Shown: positions 30,359-40,568 of the stretch, in pieces
Numbering within the stretch: the first letter of the stretch is position 1
Layout of the letters: the number at the start of each line of letters is the position of its first letter
Assembly: GCA_031316115.1 (NCBI GenBank)
Contig: JALDRC010000001.1
Coordinates: 1-64,000 of the forward strand
Direction of reading: 5' to 3'
DNA from: Nitrososphaeraceae archaeon
Lineage (GTDB): Archaea; Thermoproteota; Nitrososphaeria; Nitrososphaerales; Nitrososphaeraceae
Length of the DNA: 64,000 nt
The notes under the pieces: generated by a model
What the model was told of the DNA's origin: nothing
What the model saw: the letters and a program-made list of their open reading frames with translations, nothing else
Database searches by the model: none
Translations under genes and position numbers: made by a program

Positions 30359-30581
30359 ATATGACGCATCTTAATCGATTTGATATTAATAGTTATATTT
30401 AGAATAATATCTAGATCTAAAAATTCTATGAATAAATTATCAATCATTATTTTAGTAAATGAAAAAAAATCAAATTGATTATAAACTTGAATCTATGACA
30501 ATCGTTAATAATAATTAAAACTTGGGATATTAGGGATTCAAATCAGTAAAGTTCTTTAGATAACAGTACATTAAAATCACA
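30359..30581. promoter_or_regulatory. divergent intergenic region of the mutase genes
   Basis: 223 bp between meaB-mcmA1 (leftward) and mcmA2 (rightward). Both promoters must be here, which would let one signal control both subunits. I see AT-rich boxes but no clear operator. Confidence 0.4.
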
Positions 30582-31028
30582 ATGACCACAACATCTTCCC
30601 TCGAAGGTCAAAATCAACAACAATTAAAGCGAATAAGAGTGCTTGTTGCAAAATTAGGCTTGGACGGTCATGATAGAGGAGCACTTGTTATTTGTAGAGC
30701 ACTAAGAGATGCAGGAATGGAAGTTATCTACTCAGGTTTGTTCTGTACTCCCGAACAGGTAGCAAAAACTGCAATTGATGAAGATGTAGATGCGATAGCG
30801 ATGAGTCTTTTAAATGGCGCTCACCTGACTCTTTTTCCTAAAGTAGGCAAGATATTACAAACTCAAGGAATTGACGATATTCTTCTAGTTGGCGGTGGAG
30901 TAATACCAGAAAGTGACAAGAAGAAATTGGAAGAACAAGGAATCACTGGAAACTTTGGTCCTGGCACCGCTTTAAATGATATTATTGAACATATCACAAA
31001 TAACATAAAAAAGAAAAGAATATTGTAG
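30582..31028 (+). CDS. mcmA2: methylmalonyl-CoA mutase, B12-binding small subunit
   Basis: A 148-residue cobalamin-binding subunit. It has the base-off signature LGLDGHDRGA (His30 is the lower axial Co ligand), then AMSLLNGAHL and VGGGVIPESD, all typical of the B12 Rossmann domain. It forms the active mutase with the subunit at 27624-29393. The start ATG gives a short Gln-rich lead (MTTTSSLEGQNQQQ). Divergent from its partner genes. Confidence 0.95.
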   Translation: MTTTSSLEGQNQQQLKRIRVLVAKLGLDGHDRGALVICRALRDAGMEVIYSGLFCTPEQVAKTAIDEDVDAIAMSLLNGAHLTLFPKVGKILQTQGIDDILLVGGGVIPESDKKKLEEQGITGNFGPGTALNDIIEHITNNIKKKRIL

Positions 31029-31035
31029 ATAAATA

Positions 31036-31057
31036 ACATAAATAAAATTATTTATGT
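31036..31057 (+). terminator. hairpin after mcmA2
   Basis: A perfect 9-bp stem, acataaata (31036-31044) and tatttatgt (31049-31057), with a 4-base loop, 7 bp after the mcmA2 stop. It is all A/T except one pair, so moderate as a terminator. Confidence 0.4.
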
Positions 31058-31243
31058 ATATGACATAGTCATAAAATTTCATTTACTCTCAATTTTTAGT
31101 TTTATTAATTTAAAGATGATAGTATTTACATTCTGATTAATTCTCAGTCACTTTATACAATTGAGTTATCTTTATATTAAAACTATAAAAGTAGTAATAA
31201 ATAAAACAAAAAAAAGAAAAGAATTTTGATTTTTTCTGCTTTT

Positions 31244-32368
31244 CTACCCTGCGGGCATTGCTGTTGACATAGATGTTGAATTAGCCCTTTGACTTTGACC
31301 GTACTGCTCCGTGGGTATTTCGATGAATGGAGTGATACCACTAGCTCCGGGTCCTCCTCCCGATGTAACGAGGGGTAATTTACCATCCCATCTTTGTGTC
31401 TTTAACCATTCAAGATAAGTTGGATTATCTCGGAGTTGTTTATCAATTATTTGTATGGCTTCGGCCTCTCCTTGCGCTTTTAGAATGTTTGCCTGTCGGA
31501 GACCAGTAGCTTGTGCAATAGCTGCACGTTGCTCACCTATGGCTTTTGCCTCAGTTTGATTCGCCTCAATTCTAATTCGAAGTAACTCATTCTGTGCCTG
31601 AAGTGCTCTCTGTTGTGCTTCAACCTTTGCTTCTACTGCTTTTGTAAATTGTTGTGAAAATCTAAATTCAGTAATAGATAATGATTCTACGTCAATGAAG
31701 TATATTCCTAACCTTTGTTTGATTTGCTCTTCAATCTGACCCTTTACTATTTCTCTTTTTGTAATTAATTCTTCAGCATTAAACCTAGCCGTTACCTGTT
31801 TGACTGATTCTTGAATGGCAGGCTGAATAACCCTGTTCGCATATTCATAGCCTAATTGCTGATAAAGCAATTGAGCAGCGTCTGGTCTAAGGTGGTAGTT
31901 TAATGCTACTTCAGTACTCACATCCTGTAAGTCTTTGGATGCAGACGTTGCACTAACCACTACCTTTTGAGTTCTCACTTCCATTTGAATGACATTATCT
32001 CTAAATGGTACTACAAAATGTAGCCCTTCATCCAATGACCCTGAAGTGTCCACCGCTCCAAAATGTAATAATATACCTCTATATCCTGCATCTACTATCT
32101 TAACACTTGATGTTAAGACAACTATTACCACTATAATAGCAATGATGGCAGGAATAATAACTTTCATCACGGATGTGTTAAAACTCATAGGAGAATATGA
32201 TTCTAGCGGTTCACCCTCCGGCGTAACTTTGTCAGGGGAATATCTTCTTCCAAACCCCCCTCCCATTGGACTTCTCATTCCGTATCTTCGTCTATAAATC
32301 TGAAGACCAATCACAGCAATCATTATAATAGTAAATACTAAACCAATTATTGTGCTAATTTCTACCAT
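31244..32368 (-). CDS. SPFH/prohibitin-family membrane protein
   Basis: A 374-residue protein with an N-terminal helix (residues 5-24), a Gly/Arg-rich linker and a second hydrophobic helix (about 68-88, VIIPAIIAIIVVIVVLTSS). The SPFH domain (GYRGILLHFGAVDTSGSLDEG, VVPFRDNVIQMEVRTQKVVV) and a long Ala/Glu/Gln coiled coil (KAVEAKVEAQQRALQAQNEL, KAQGEAEAIQIIDKQL) follow. Prohibitin-like proteins form large membrane rings that organise or protect membrane complexes. The Gly/Pro-rich end is disordered. Confidence 0.9.
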   Translation of the reverse strand: MVEISTIIGLVFTIIMIAVIGLQIYRRRYGMRSPMGGGFGRRYSPDKVTPEGEPLESYSPMSFNTSVMKVIIPAIIAIIVVIVVLTSSVKIVDAGYRGILLHFGAVDTSGSLDEGLHFVVPFRDNVIQMEVRTQKVVVSATSASKDLQDVSTEVALNYHLRPDAAQLLYQQLGYEYANRVIQPAIQESVKQVTARFNAEELITKREIVKGQIEEQIKQRLGIYFIDVESLSITEFRFSQQFTKAVEAKVEAQQRALQAQNELLRIRIEANQTEAKAIGEQRAAIAQATGLRQANILKAQGEAEAIQIIDKQLRDNPTYLEWLKTQRWDGKLPLVTSGGGPGASGITPFIEIPTEQYGQSQRANSTSMSTAMPAG

Positions 32369-33448
32369 TGTTCCTAACCATTCCTAAACAAATAATCCTT
32401 ATATTATCATATTTTTTTGAACAATATAAATACTTATTTTAAGTTGGTTTATTTCCATTTGTATTTTTTTATATTTATATTTAAAAAAAATTTTTTAAAG
32501 AATTTTTGTAAAATCTCATACATCAGAAATAAGATCCAGTTTCTAGTATTTTTTAAATCATCTTGCTAAATAAAGAAAAACCTTCTTTGATTGAGATGAA
32601 ACTAATACATTTTAGACCTTTCCTGAAAATTACAGAATTAATAAAATAATGAGGAGAGTGAAATCTAAAAAATACAAACAATAAGAAAACAGGGAGAAAA
32701 TTTCCATCTTTCAATAATATTGAAATATTTTTTTGATGCCTTAATGACTGTTAGATCCTGACTTTGCAATAATTGCAATCGCAAGAATAGAATTTGCAAA
32801 ATATACCAAAAAAGATTAATAATTTAGCCTATTCCCTAAAACTATTTAGCAATTGTATACAGATTTTAAAATTGTATATAATACTAATATCAAGAGTGTT
32901 AGCTGATAAACGGTTTGATATGAGGAATCGATATTCTCATATCAACCAACTGTAATTAGACTTTATGTAAATTTAAGATATAATCCATAACATCTAAAAG
33001 TACAGTAAGTCTTAACAAATTTCATAATACCAAGTTTAAATTTATAGTTATAAAATAATAAATTTCTGAACATTAGAAAATGGCAAAAAGTTGTGTTGAT
33101 AAAGTAACCAAATATACTTTTAGTATTAAATTTCAGAACGAATTGAATATAATTACAATAATTTAAATTCAAACAAATGCTAACTAAACTATATAAAAAT
33201 CCAATTTAGAAAATTAAATATTGGATTCTATAATTTTAAGAAATAAAAGTAACTAGATAAATATCTGATATGGATATAACAATCTTGTCAACATTAAAAA
33301 GACAATTAAGAGAAAGTTGACTATCAAAGAAACAAGAGACCAAAAAAAAATTGTTCTCAAAATAATGTTGTATGATATATTCAATTCATTTTAGTATTAA
33401 TATGATATTCCCACATTATCTCAATGTTGTAATGTACTCGATTGCATA
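32369..33448. other. intergenic, no gene seen
   Basis: About 1.08 kb between prohibitin and ilvC. Only a short leftward frame (32963-33172) occurs, with no protein features. No repeat or RNA-like structure noted. Confidence 0.5.
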
Positions 33449-34450
33449 TTAAGTTAAATCGAGGTCTGGCCACATCATTTTTCGCATGTCTTTTCCTACC
33501 TGTTCCACTTGATGATTTTCGATCTGATCCATAAATATATTGAATGCATTTTTTCCATCTTTTTGATATCTACTTACCCATTCGTCAGCGAATTCACCAG
33601 ATTGAATATCCTGAAGAACTCGTTTCATCTTTTCCTTTACAGATTCATCTATAACTTGAGGACCTCGAGTCAAACCCCCGTAACGTGCTGTTTCACTAAC
33701 TCTGTTGTACATACCGGTGATTCCATATTTTTGAATAAGGTCTACGATAAGTTTTAGTTCGTGTAAACATTCAAAATATGCAACTTCTGGTTGATAGCCA
33801 GCTTCCACTAAAGTTTCGAATGCTTTCATAACAAGAGAATGAGCTCCTCCACAAAGGTCAACTTGTTCGCCGAACCAATCAGTTTCGACTTCTTCCTTGA
33901 ATGTTGTTTCCAAAACGCCAGGTCTTGTGCTCCCAATTCCTTTGGACAAAGCAAGGACTCTATCCAAAGCTGTTTTAGTATAATCTTGAAAAACAGCAAT
34001 AAGTGATGGAGTTCCAAATCCCTCTTTGTATAGTTCTCTTACTCTTTGACCTGGACCTTTCGGAGCTACCATAATTACATCAACATTTTTAGGAGGTTCT
34101 ATCCATTTCCAATGAATTGCAGCACCGTGTGAAAAGCAAACTGCCTTATTTTCAGTGACATGCTGGCTGATCTCTTTTTTATAGAGATAAGCTTGTTCCA
34201 TATCAGGTACAAGAATGTGAATAATATCTGCTTTTTTTGCTGCCTCTTGAATTTCCATTACCGATTGACCATCATTCTTTGCTAATGTCCAAGATTTTCC
34301 TCCATTTCTCAAACCTACAACGACATCAAGTCCCGAATCCTTTAAATTATTAGCTTGTGCTCTTCCCTGAATGCCATAACCTATAACTGCAATGGTCTGA
34401 TCTTCGAGTATATCAAGATTAACATCTGCATCATTCCATCTTTTAACCAT
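33449..34450 (-). CDS. ilvC: ketol-acid reductoisomerase
   Basis: A 333-residue class I KARI, second step of valine/isoleucine/leucine synthesis (acetolactate to dihydroxyisovalerate with NADPH and Mg). The Rossmann motif GYGIQGRAQANN, the HILVPDMEQAYLY stretch, KGPGQRVRELYKEG, and the metal-binding EVETDWFGEQVDLCGG and CLHELKLIVDLI segments are all present. Length is normal. It stands alone here, with no ilvB/ilvN next to it. Start ATG at 34450. Confidence 0.97.
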   Translation of the reverse strand: MVKRWNDADVNLDILEDQTIAVIGYGIQGRAQANNLKDSGLDVVVGLRNGGKSWTLAKNDGQSVMEIQEAAKKADIIHILVPDMEQAYLYKKEISQHVTENKAVCFSHGAAIHWKWIEPPKNVDVIMVAPKGPGQRVRELYKEGFGTPSLIAVFQDYTKTALDRVLALSKGIGSTRPGVLETTFKEEVETDWFGEQVDLCGGAHSLVMKAFETLVEAGYQPEVAYFECLHELKLIVDLIQKYGITGMYNRVSETARYGGLTRGPQVIDESVKEKMKRVLQDIQSGEFADEWVSRYQKDGKNAFNIFMDQIENHQVEQVGKDMRKMMWPDLDLT

Positions 34451-34674
34451 GTTACATATTTAATTTGAGAGTTAAATAAATACCTGTTTTAAATTGAAGT
34501 GTAGAAATATGTTTTGTATGATTTAAGTTAGCCTATGTACAAATACTTAATCTAATTTTTATTTTTCATTTAGAAAACAAAGATACATGTTGAAATACTA
34601 TTCCGGTAAGATACTATTGTGGACGAAAAATTAGTAGTTATCCACGATACCATAAGGCAAAGGGAAAAGAAAAA

Positions 34675-35067
34675 ATGATTATAGAACATGAAATCGACGA
34701 TGATGAAGATGTAGAAGTCCTTTGTAAAAATTGTCAGCATAGAATTTCACTCCATGATCCCGTATGTGGTTTTGTCTTGGAAGATGATAATGAACATGAA
34801 AATGCCGAGAAAAAACCAATTGAAATGACTAAACATCTTCAAGACGACTTAGATAGAAAAGGAGACAAAGAACAAAAATCAGAAAGAAAATGTTGCGAAT
34901 GTGATAATCCAGAATTTTATAATGCTGTAATTTCAGGGAAGTATATCGGATGGACAGAGATTCATTGTAATAATTGTGGTAAATTATTGTGCTATATCGA
35001 TAGCTCAAGTGAGAATGTTTATGATTTTGTAATATTATGTAAAAAATGCATAGTTAAAAAACATTAG
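34675..35067 (+). CDS. putative zinc-binding protein with several CxxC pairs
   Basis: A 130-residue cytoplasmic protein with CKNCQHR at the start, KCCECDNPE in the middle, HCNNCGKLLC and LCKKCIVKKH at the end, enough ligands for two zinc ribbons. The middle is charged and probably flexible. It lies upstream of the transporter on the same strand, 141 bp apart. DNA/RNA or protein binding is plausible; no family recognised. Confidence 0.65.
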   Translation: MIIEHEIDDDEDVEVLCKNCQHRISLHDPVCGFVLEDDNEHENAEKKPIEMTKHLQDDLDRKGDKEQKSERKCCECDNPEFYNAVISGKYIGWTEIHCNNCGKLLCYIDSSSENVYDFVILCKKCIVKKH

Positions 35068-35208
35068 ATACATAATATTGTAAGCTCAAAAATTAATTTT
35101 TTGCTTTCTAGTTCCTGATTGGAAAAATGTGTACGTTTTTATAATCATGCAAATTTAATATTCTTATTTAAAATTAGGTATAAACAAAAAGAGGGTAAAT
35201 GATGAAAA

Positions 35209-36630
35209 ATGGTAAAAACATATCTTTCAAAAAAAAATGTATTAGCCCTCGTTATGATATTATCTTTTTCATTTCTTATTTTTACGATTCCTTTAATACT
35301 CGGAAAACAAGTCAACCCTGCGATGTTATTTTCTGCAGCGCTGATGATAATAATTTACATTGTATTATCTTTTGAGTTACTTCATAGAACATCATTAGCA
35401 TTAGTTGGAGCATTATCTATAGTTGCTACAGGTATATATTTTGAAATTGTCCAACCAGCAGAAACACTAGATGTAATAATAGAGTTAGTAGATTTTAACA
35501 CTATTGGGCTTCTTCTTGGAATGATGATAATTGTTGCCATTATAGGAGAAACGGGTGTCTTTAACTGGGTTGGAGTTAAAGCTACAAAATTAAGCAAGGG
35601 AAATTTGTGGAAGCTAATGATCATTCTGTGTGTTTTTACTGCTGTGACTTCTATGTTTGTAGATAATGTTACTATTATTCTACTTATGGTCCCAGTAACC
35701 ATATCAATCTTTAGGGCTTTAGATATATCACCAGTGCCTTTTATTTTGGCACAAACATTATCGTCAAATATAGGAGGAGCTGCCACCTTGATTGGAGATC
35801 CTCCAAATATTATTATAGGTTCTGGAGCTAATATTGATTTTAATTCTTTTTTAATCCATATGGGTCCACCTGCTGCGATTACTTTTGTTGTAGGTCTCAT
35901 TCTAATACGCCTGATTTTTAGAAAAGATCTCTCTGGAACAATCAACCTAGCAACAAAGTTCAAAACTGTAGATGAGGAAACTTTAATACGAGATAAACCA
36001 TTATTACAAAAAAGCCTTGCAGTTCTTTTCGGTGTAATTGTGCTTTTTTCTGCTCATGGGCTTCTTCATATAGAGGTTTCGGTAATTGCTCTAGGAGGTG
36101 CAGCTGTTCTTTTAGCGATTAGTAGATCACATGTAGAAAAAATTCTTCAGGAAGTAGATTGGTCTACTCTGCTCTTTTTTGCAGGATTGTTTATAGTGGT
36201 AGGTATTGCAGAAAAATCCGGATTGATAGAGACTCTTGCTGTTGTTACATTAGAAATTACTGGAGGTGATCCATGGATAACAATACATTCTATCGTTTGG
36301 TTATCTGCAATTGCGAGTGCTTTCGTAGATAACATTCCCTTTACAACAACAATGGTTCCAATAATACATACTTTGAATGCAAATTTAAATATGGATCAGA
36401 TATACAGTAACATGCAATATAGTCCTTTGTGGTGGGCTCTTGCGATAGGAGCTGATCTAGGTGGGAATGGAACTCTTATTGGATCTAGCGCGGGCGTAGT
36501 AGCTGCTGGAATATCCTTAAAATACGGAAACAAAATTAGCTTCCTTAAATGGTTCAAAATAGGATTTCCTTTTATGTTAATAACAGTGGCAGTAGGATCT
36601 CTTGTTTTAACTGCAATGATTCTTTTATAA
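35209..36630 (+). CDS. ArsB/NhaD-type ion transporter
   Basis: A 473-residue integral membrane protein of the ion-transporter superfamily that includes ArsB, NhaD and P protein. About 11 hydrophobic segments are present. The two halves carry matching signature loops: SMFVDNVTIILLM with GGAATLIGDPPNIIIGSG, and AFVDNIPFTTTMVPI with GADLGGNGTLIGSSAGVV. These reentrant Asp/Asn loops bind the substrate. The arsenite versus Na+/H+ choice cannot be settled from motifs, and no ars genes are nearby. Start ATG at 35209. Confidence 0.9.
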   Translation: MVKTYLSKKNVLALVMILSFSFLIFTIPLILGKQVNPAMLFSAALMIIIYIVLSFELLHRTSLALVGALSIVATGIYFEIVQPAETLDVIIELVDFNTIGLLLGMMIIVAIIGETGVFNWVGVKATKLSKGNLWKLMIILCVFTAVTSMFVDNVTIILLMVPVTISIFRALDISPVPFILAQTLSSNIGGAATLIGDPPNIIIGSGANIDFNSFLIHMGPPAAITFVVGLILIRLIFRKDLSGTINLATKFKTVDEETLIRDKPLLQKSLAVLFGVIVLFSAHGLLHIEVSVIALGGAAVLLAISRSHVEKILQEVDWSTLLFFAGLFIVVGIAEKSGLIETLAVVTLEITGGDPWITIHSIVWLSAIASAFVDNIPFTTTMVPIIHTLNANLNMDQIYSNMQYSPLWWALAIGADLGGNGTLIGSSAGVVAAGISLKYGNKISFLKWFKIGFPFMLITVAVGSLVLTAMILL

Positions 36631-36695
36631 TTTATATTTATATTAATAATTATAATAGGAAACGATCTAAATCAAATATTTAAGATAGAAAAAAG

Positions 36696-37414
36696 GGTGC
36701 TGTTAAGTTAAGGGTATTTCACCTCCAATTTTGGAAAAAATAATATTTCTAACTTTTGAATTATATAGATAAACAAACAATTTCATCCAATTGTATACAT
36801 GGTGAAGATCACATTTTATACCATTATTCTTGGTACACGGATAGTAATCATCAAAACCTTCTGTTCTGTCCTTAAAATACTGCATCACTCTTTCAATCAG
36901 ACTTTTCTCAAAAGGTGAATGTAATCTATGTTTTAGGTGTAAAAAGTTACATGCTTGTGGATACCATGTACCTCCATCAGTGTAAATTGTATGTCTACCA
37001 TATTTGGATACAAGAGAACTGATAAAATTCTCTGCTACAAACATGTTTCTCTCTTTGGATATATGGATTCCAAGCACAGATCTCTGAACTGGTTCAATAC
37101 AAATCCATAACCAAAAATGCTGATCACCAATCTGAATAATTGTTTCATCTATAATAAAAGCAGTTACTCTTTTTCTCTTAAAAATCTGCAATGAACCAAA
37201 ACGTTGAATCCACTCCCAAATTGCAACATAACTTCTTTTTTGATCCTTGAACAGTTCCAATGCTTTAGACGTATTTCGTAGACTGAGACCAAGAAAGTAC
37301 AAATACAAAGAATACATTACTATACATGTGGATGTTCTGTTTCTTTCAAATAATCTAATGACCATCGATTAGAAATAGAACATTCACAGCTTCTTTCGTT
37401 AACTTAACAGCACC
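36696..37414 (-). mobile_element. IS6-family element, apparently complete
   Basis: Inverted repeats ggtgctgttaagttaa (36696-36711) and ttaacttaacagcacc (37399-37414). Flanks gaaaaaag and gaaaaagg are an 8-bp near-repeat with one difference in an A-run, so probably a target duplication. The transposase frame is 36703-37365. The ends belong to a different subtype (ggtgctg) from the ggctctg copies at 15780 and 48141. Confidence 0.88.
36703..37365 (-). CDS. IS6-family transposase
   Basis: A 220-residue DDE transposase: [20 protein letters not shown] (first Asp), YTDGGTWYPQACN (second Asp) and LIERVMQYFKDR (Glu). The N-terminal HTH (LGLSLRNTSKALELFKDQKR) is present. The frame is uninterrupted and the length matches the copy at 48195-48854, so it may be functional. 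Its stop codon lies close inside the right inverted repeat. Confidence 0.88.
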   Translation of the reverse strand: MVIRLFERNRTSTCIVMYSLYLYFLGLSLRNTSKALELFKDQKRSYVAIWEWIQRFGSLQIFKRKRVTAFIIDETIIQIGDQHFWLWICIEPVQRSVLGIHISKERNMFVAENFISSLVSKYGRHTIYTDGGTWYPQACNFLHLKHRLHSPFEKSLIERVMQYFKDRTEGFDDYYPCTKNNGIKCDLHHVYNWMKLFVYLYNSKVRNIIFSKIGGEIPLT

Positions 37415-38482
37415 GAAAAAGGTAATTTACAATTATTTTTTTTTATTTCTGCATTTTATAAAAAGACATTTATTGAATAATATTTTTGAACATATTTTTG
37501 AGTGATTAAATTTTATTACACTAAACATTTATTCACTGATATAAAAATAAAAAAATAACTCACAATAATTAAACCAATAGATAATAAGTTTAAGGGGAAT
37601 TTATACGATTAATATAAAAAATTAGGGTATATAAAATTATTAATAATTTATGCCAAATTGCAGACTAACAATGATTATTTTAATTAAAAGGCAGATTAAC
37701 AATTATTGTAACTTTTAGAAAATTCCAAATGACGTTAATTATCCAGATTTTTTATTTTTATCTTATTATTTCCTACAAAAAGAAAAAATATTATCTAAAT
37801 TGACATGTGATATCCCATTTTATAACTTATTTATCTAACAAAATTAATATTCCTAATCTTAAACTAACCTTTGAAAAGATAACAAAGAAAAATAAATCTT
37901 CACTTGACTTAGAATGGTTTACCAGGTTATTATCATCCATAAAATTAATCAAATATTAACATAAAATATACTGAATGATTTCATTGAATAACTATGTATA
38001 TTTACATACAACTTACTTTTGTTGATGTAGATCTTTGTGCCATGGATCTTCTCTACATTGGAATGTTTGATAGATAATCAATGCTTGCTAATAGCATGTA
38101 TATCATGTTACTTTTCATAAGTATCATTTATTTATAAAACATACTTCAGACCAGAATTTCGAGGGTCTTAAGTTTCAAAAAACTATTGATTATGGGATGA
38201 TTTTGGATAATCTGGAAATGCTTGGATCTATATGTCACTTTTGCTGAAAACAAGTTTTTGATAACTACAAATCGATTATTTCAAATCCATACATTTCGAT
38301 AAGAAATGAAAATTCATATAATTTGAGTCTCTTGATGTTATTATCTAAAGCCGAAATTGGAAAGAATTTTCTTATTTTATTATAGAATATTTTTTAAAAA
38401 CTTAATTTTATCAATTAATAGTCCCTCTGTGGATTATGACATTTATTAAACTGTTGATAAAAATAGAAATTATCCAAAATGT
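37415..38482. other. intergenic, no gene seen
   Basis: About 1.07 kb, highly AT-rich, with stops in all frames. No RNA gene or repeat recognised. Confidence 0.5.
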
Positions 38483-38635
38483 TCAGATTAGAACTGTTAC
38501 ACTTCCACAGTTGAGGCATTGAATCTTTACCTGTTGTTGTACATTCCCTTTTTCTTCGTGTTTTAACACTTTAAATTTTCTATTCCCACATTTTTGACAA
38601 ATTGGACATTTTCTTTTTTGATAGATCTTATTCAA
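38483..38635 (-). CDS. very small zinc-ribbon protein
   Basis: A 50-residue frame from a TTG start (MNKIYQKRKCPICQKCGNR) to TGA at 38483-38485. It has CPICQKCG at the N-terminus and CLNCG near the C-terminus, the layout of a complete zinc ribbon, and the linker KFKVLKHEEKGNVQQQVKIQ is strand-like. The conserved metal-site spacing is the main argument that it is real. The start codon is uncertain. Confidence 0.55.
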   Translation of the reverse strand: MNKIYQKRKCPICQKCGNRKFKVLKHEEKGNVQQQVKIQCLNCGSVTVLI

Positions 38636-38997
38636 ATGTTGTTAACTACATCTCTAGCACTATTAATATAAATTAGCAAAAACAAAATAAATGATTTTAT
38701 GTTTCATATTAAATCTTTGAACCTTTCATGAAATGGTTATATAATGTCATTAGTTAGTAAATATTTTAGATAATGAACTTTGGTCTAATGCTCGATCTTT
38801 TATTTATCACTTTAGATCATGTATGTTATTTATTTTTAAATATTTTTAGTCATAGAATATAATTTTGCTGATAAATGAAAAATCTTAATGCATGCAAAAG
38901 AAAAGACCTAACTCTAATCTAAATAATTGTGATACTTATTACAACAGAAATTTATCCAGTAAAAATAATTCAACAATGAGTAGATTTTTAATCACTC
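38636..38997. other. intergenic, no gene seen
   Basis: About 360 bp upstream of the helical protein at 38998. No supportable feature. Confidence 0.5.
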
Positions 38998-39543
38998 TTG
39001 AATGTTTTTAAGCTAGAAAGTAGCATAATGAGTATGTATTTCGATGATGAACTAAAATCTAAAAAAATGCTCTCAAAAAAAGAAGAAAAAATTAGTATAT
39101 CATCTATCGAAGCAAGCTTTACTAATATAGTTTCTCCTGTTAAGCAGGATCAACAAATTGGTAATTATCCTCCAAAAAATATCGATGAGTTGGTGGATTA
39201 TATACCAACCATAGAAACCATGAAAAGCATAAAATACAATTTCTTGGAAGAACACAGAAATATAGTAAATACCTATTGTTCTGTTTATTCTAGAATCTTA
39301 GATGATATTTTATATTCTAACTTAACTAATTTAAAAAATCTTCAGAAATGTTCAGAAATTTATCTTAATATAAACCGAAAAATAAGGAATACTCAACGTG
39401 AAAATGAAATAATAATTAATCACATCATGGGTAAAAATATGGATACATGTATAAAATCGCTTGAATTAACACGAAAATTTTACTTGGATGTAATAAATAG
39501 TTATTGTAATTATTTCAAACTATTAAAAAAATCCAATATATGA
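38998..39543 (+). CDS. helical protein, paralogue of 7952-8503
   Basis: A 181-residue protein, or 171 if the ATG at 39028 (MSMYFDDEL) is used instead of TTG 38998; I favour the ATG as more usual. The N-terminal half is Lys/Ser-rich. The C-terminal half is long helices (IKYNFLEEHRNIVNTYCSVY, KLLK end) of the same pattern as the 7952 protein. The phasin-like idea applies here with the same caution. Confidence 0.6.
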   Translation: MNVFKLESSIMSMYFDDELKSKKMLSKKEEKISISSIEASFTNIVSPVKQDQQIGNYPPKNIDELVDYIPTIETMKSIKYNFLEEHRNIVNTYCSVYSRILDDILYSNLTNLKNLQKCSEIYLNINRKIRNTQRENEIIINHIMGKNMDTCIKSLELTRKFYLDVINSYCNYFKLLKKSNI

Positions 39544-39789
39544 ATAATATGCTCTATTCATTATTTTTTATTAATAGTCTAACCCGTAAGGATAATATCA
39601 AGAAATGATCTGATTTACCAAATGTATTAAACAAATATAGAATACATTTATTAAAAAACAGAATTTTGCATTTTGATACTATAATTTTAATTCAGATTGA
39701 TATTCATATTAATCATGTTAATTTAAATTAATATTTGCGCCTTTCCTAAATCATGATTATTATTAAAAATGTACATTTATGCATTGATA
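39544..39789. other. intergenic, no gene seen
   Basis: Short AT-rich spacer before a decayed IS6-type copy. Confidence 0.4.
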
Positions 39790-40416
39790 CAAATAATTGT
39801 ATTCTGTTAGATATATGAAATAGATTGTAACCTTGTCTTCTATGCTATTGATAGTAATTATCAAAAAATTCAGTCCTGTCTTTAAAGTATCATATCATTA
39901 TTTCAATCAGGTTCTTCTCAAAAGGAAAATTTAATCTATATACCGTATTCAGAAAATTGAATTCTGTTAGATACCACGTATACCCATCAGTGTAAACTGT
40001 ATGTTTTCCATATTTGGATACCAGAGATATGATACAATTCTATCCTTCAGACGTGTTCCTTTCTTCAGATATATATTAAGGATAGATCTTTTAACAGGTC
40101 AAGACATATCCGCAATCAAATATGATAATCTCATTTTTGAATTATAGTTCCCTATAATATGAGTGCGGATATTCTTATTGAAATTCTGTAAAGAACTAAA
40201 TCGTTGAATCCACTCACAAATTGCGAGATAATTTCTTTTTTGATCTTTAAACAGTTTCACTATTTTAGATGTATTTCATAAACTCAAAACAAGAAAATGT
40301 AAATAAATAGAATATAATAATATAAAATATGAGATTTTATTTCTTTCAAATTTTATTTTATTCGTAATATAAATAGAATGTTATTAGCATATTTTTCACT
40401 GCTTGCTTTTAGAGCC
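39790..40416 (-). pseudogene. IS6-type element, strongly decayed
   Basis: It follows the order of the element at 36696-37414: aattgtat..atg, the tagtaattatcaaaaaattc segment (DDYY region), ataccacgt..cccatcagtgtaaactgta (the TDGG region), the aaatcgttgaatccactcac segment, and a terminal agagcc at 40411. Stops and indels in every frame. Confidence 0.65.
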
Positions 40417-40568
40417 ATTGAACTAATAATAATTTATATGATAATAAAATAAATATACTAAAAAATAATCTCATGTGTTTGTAATAAAATAATTTAAAAA
40501 ATCCATTATAAATATAAAATGTTATGCTGTGGTTCCATAGGTCACGAAGAATATTTGATATGCTATAA

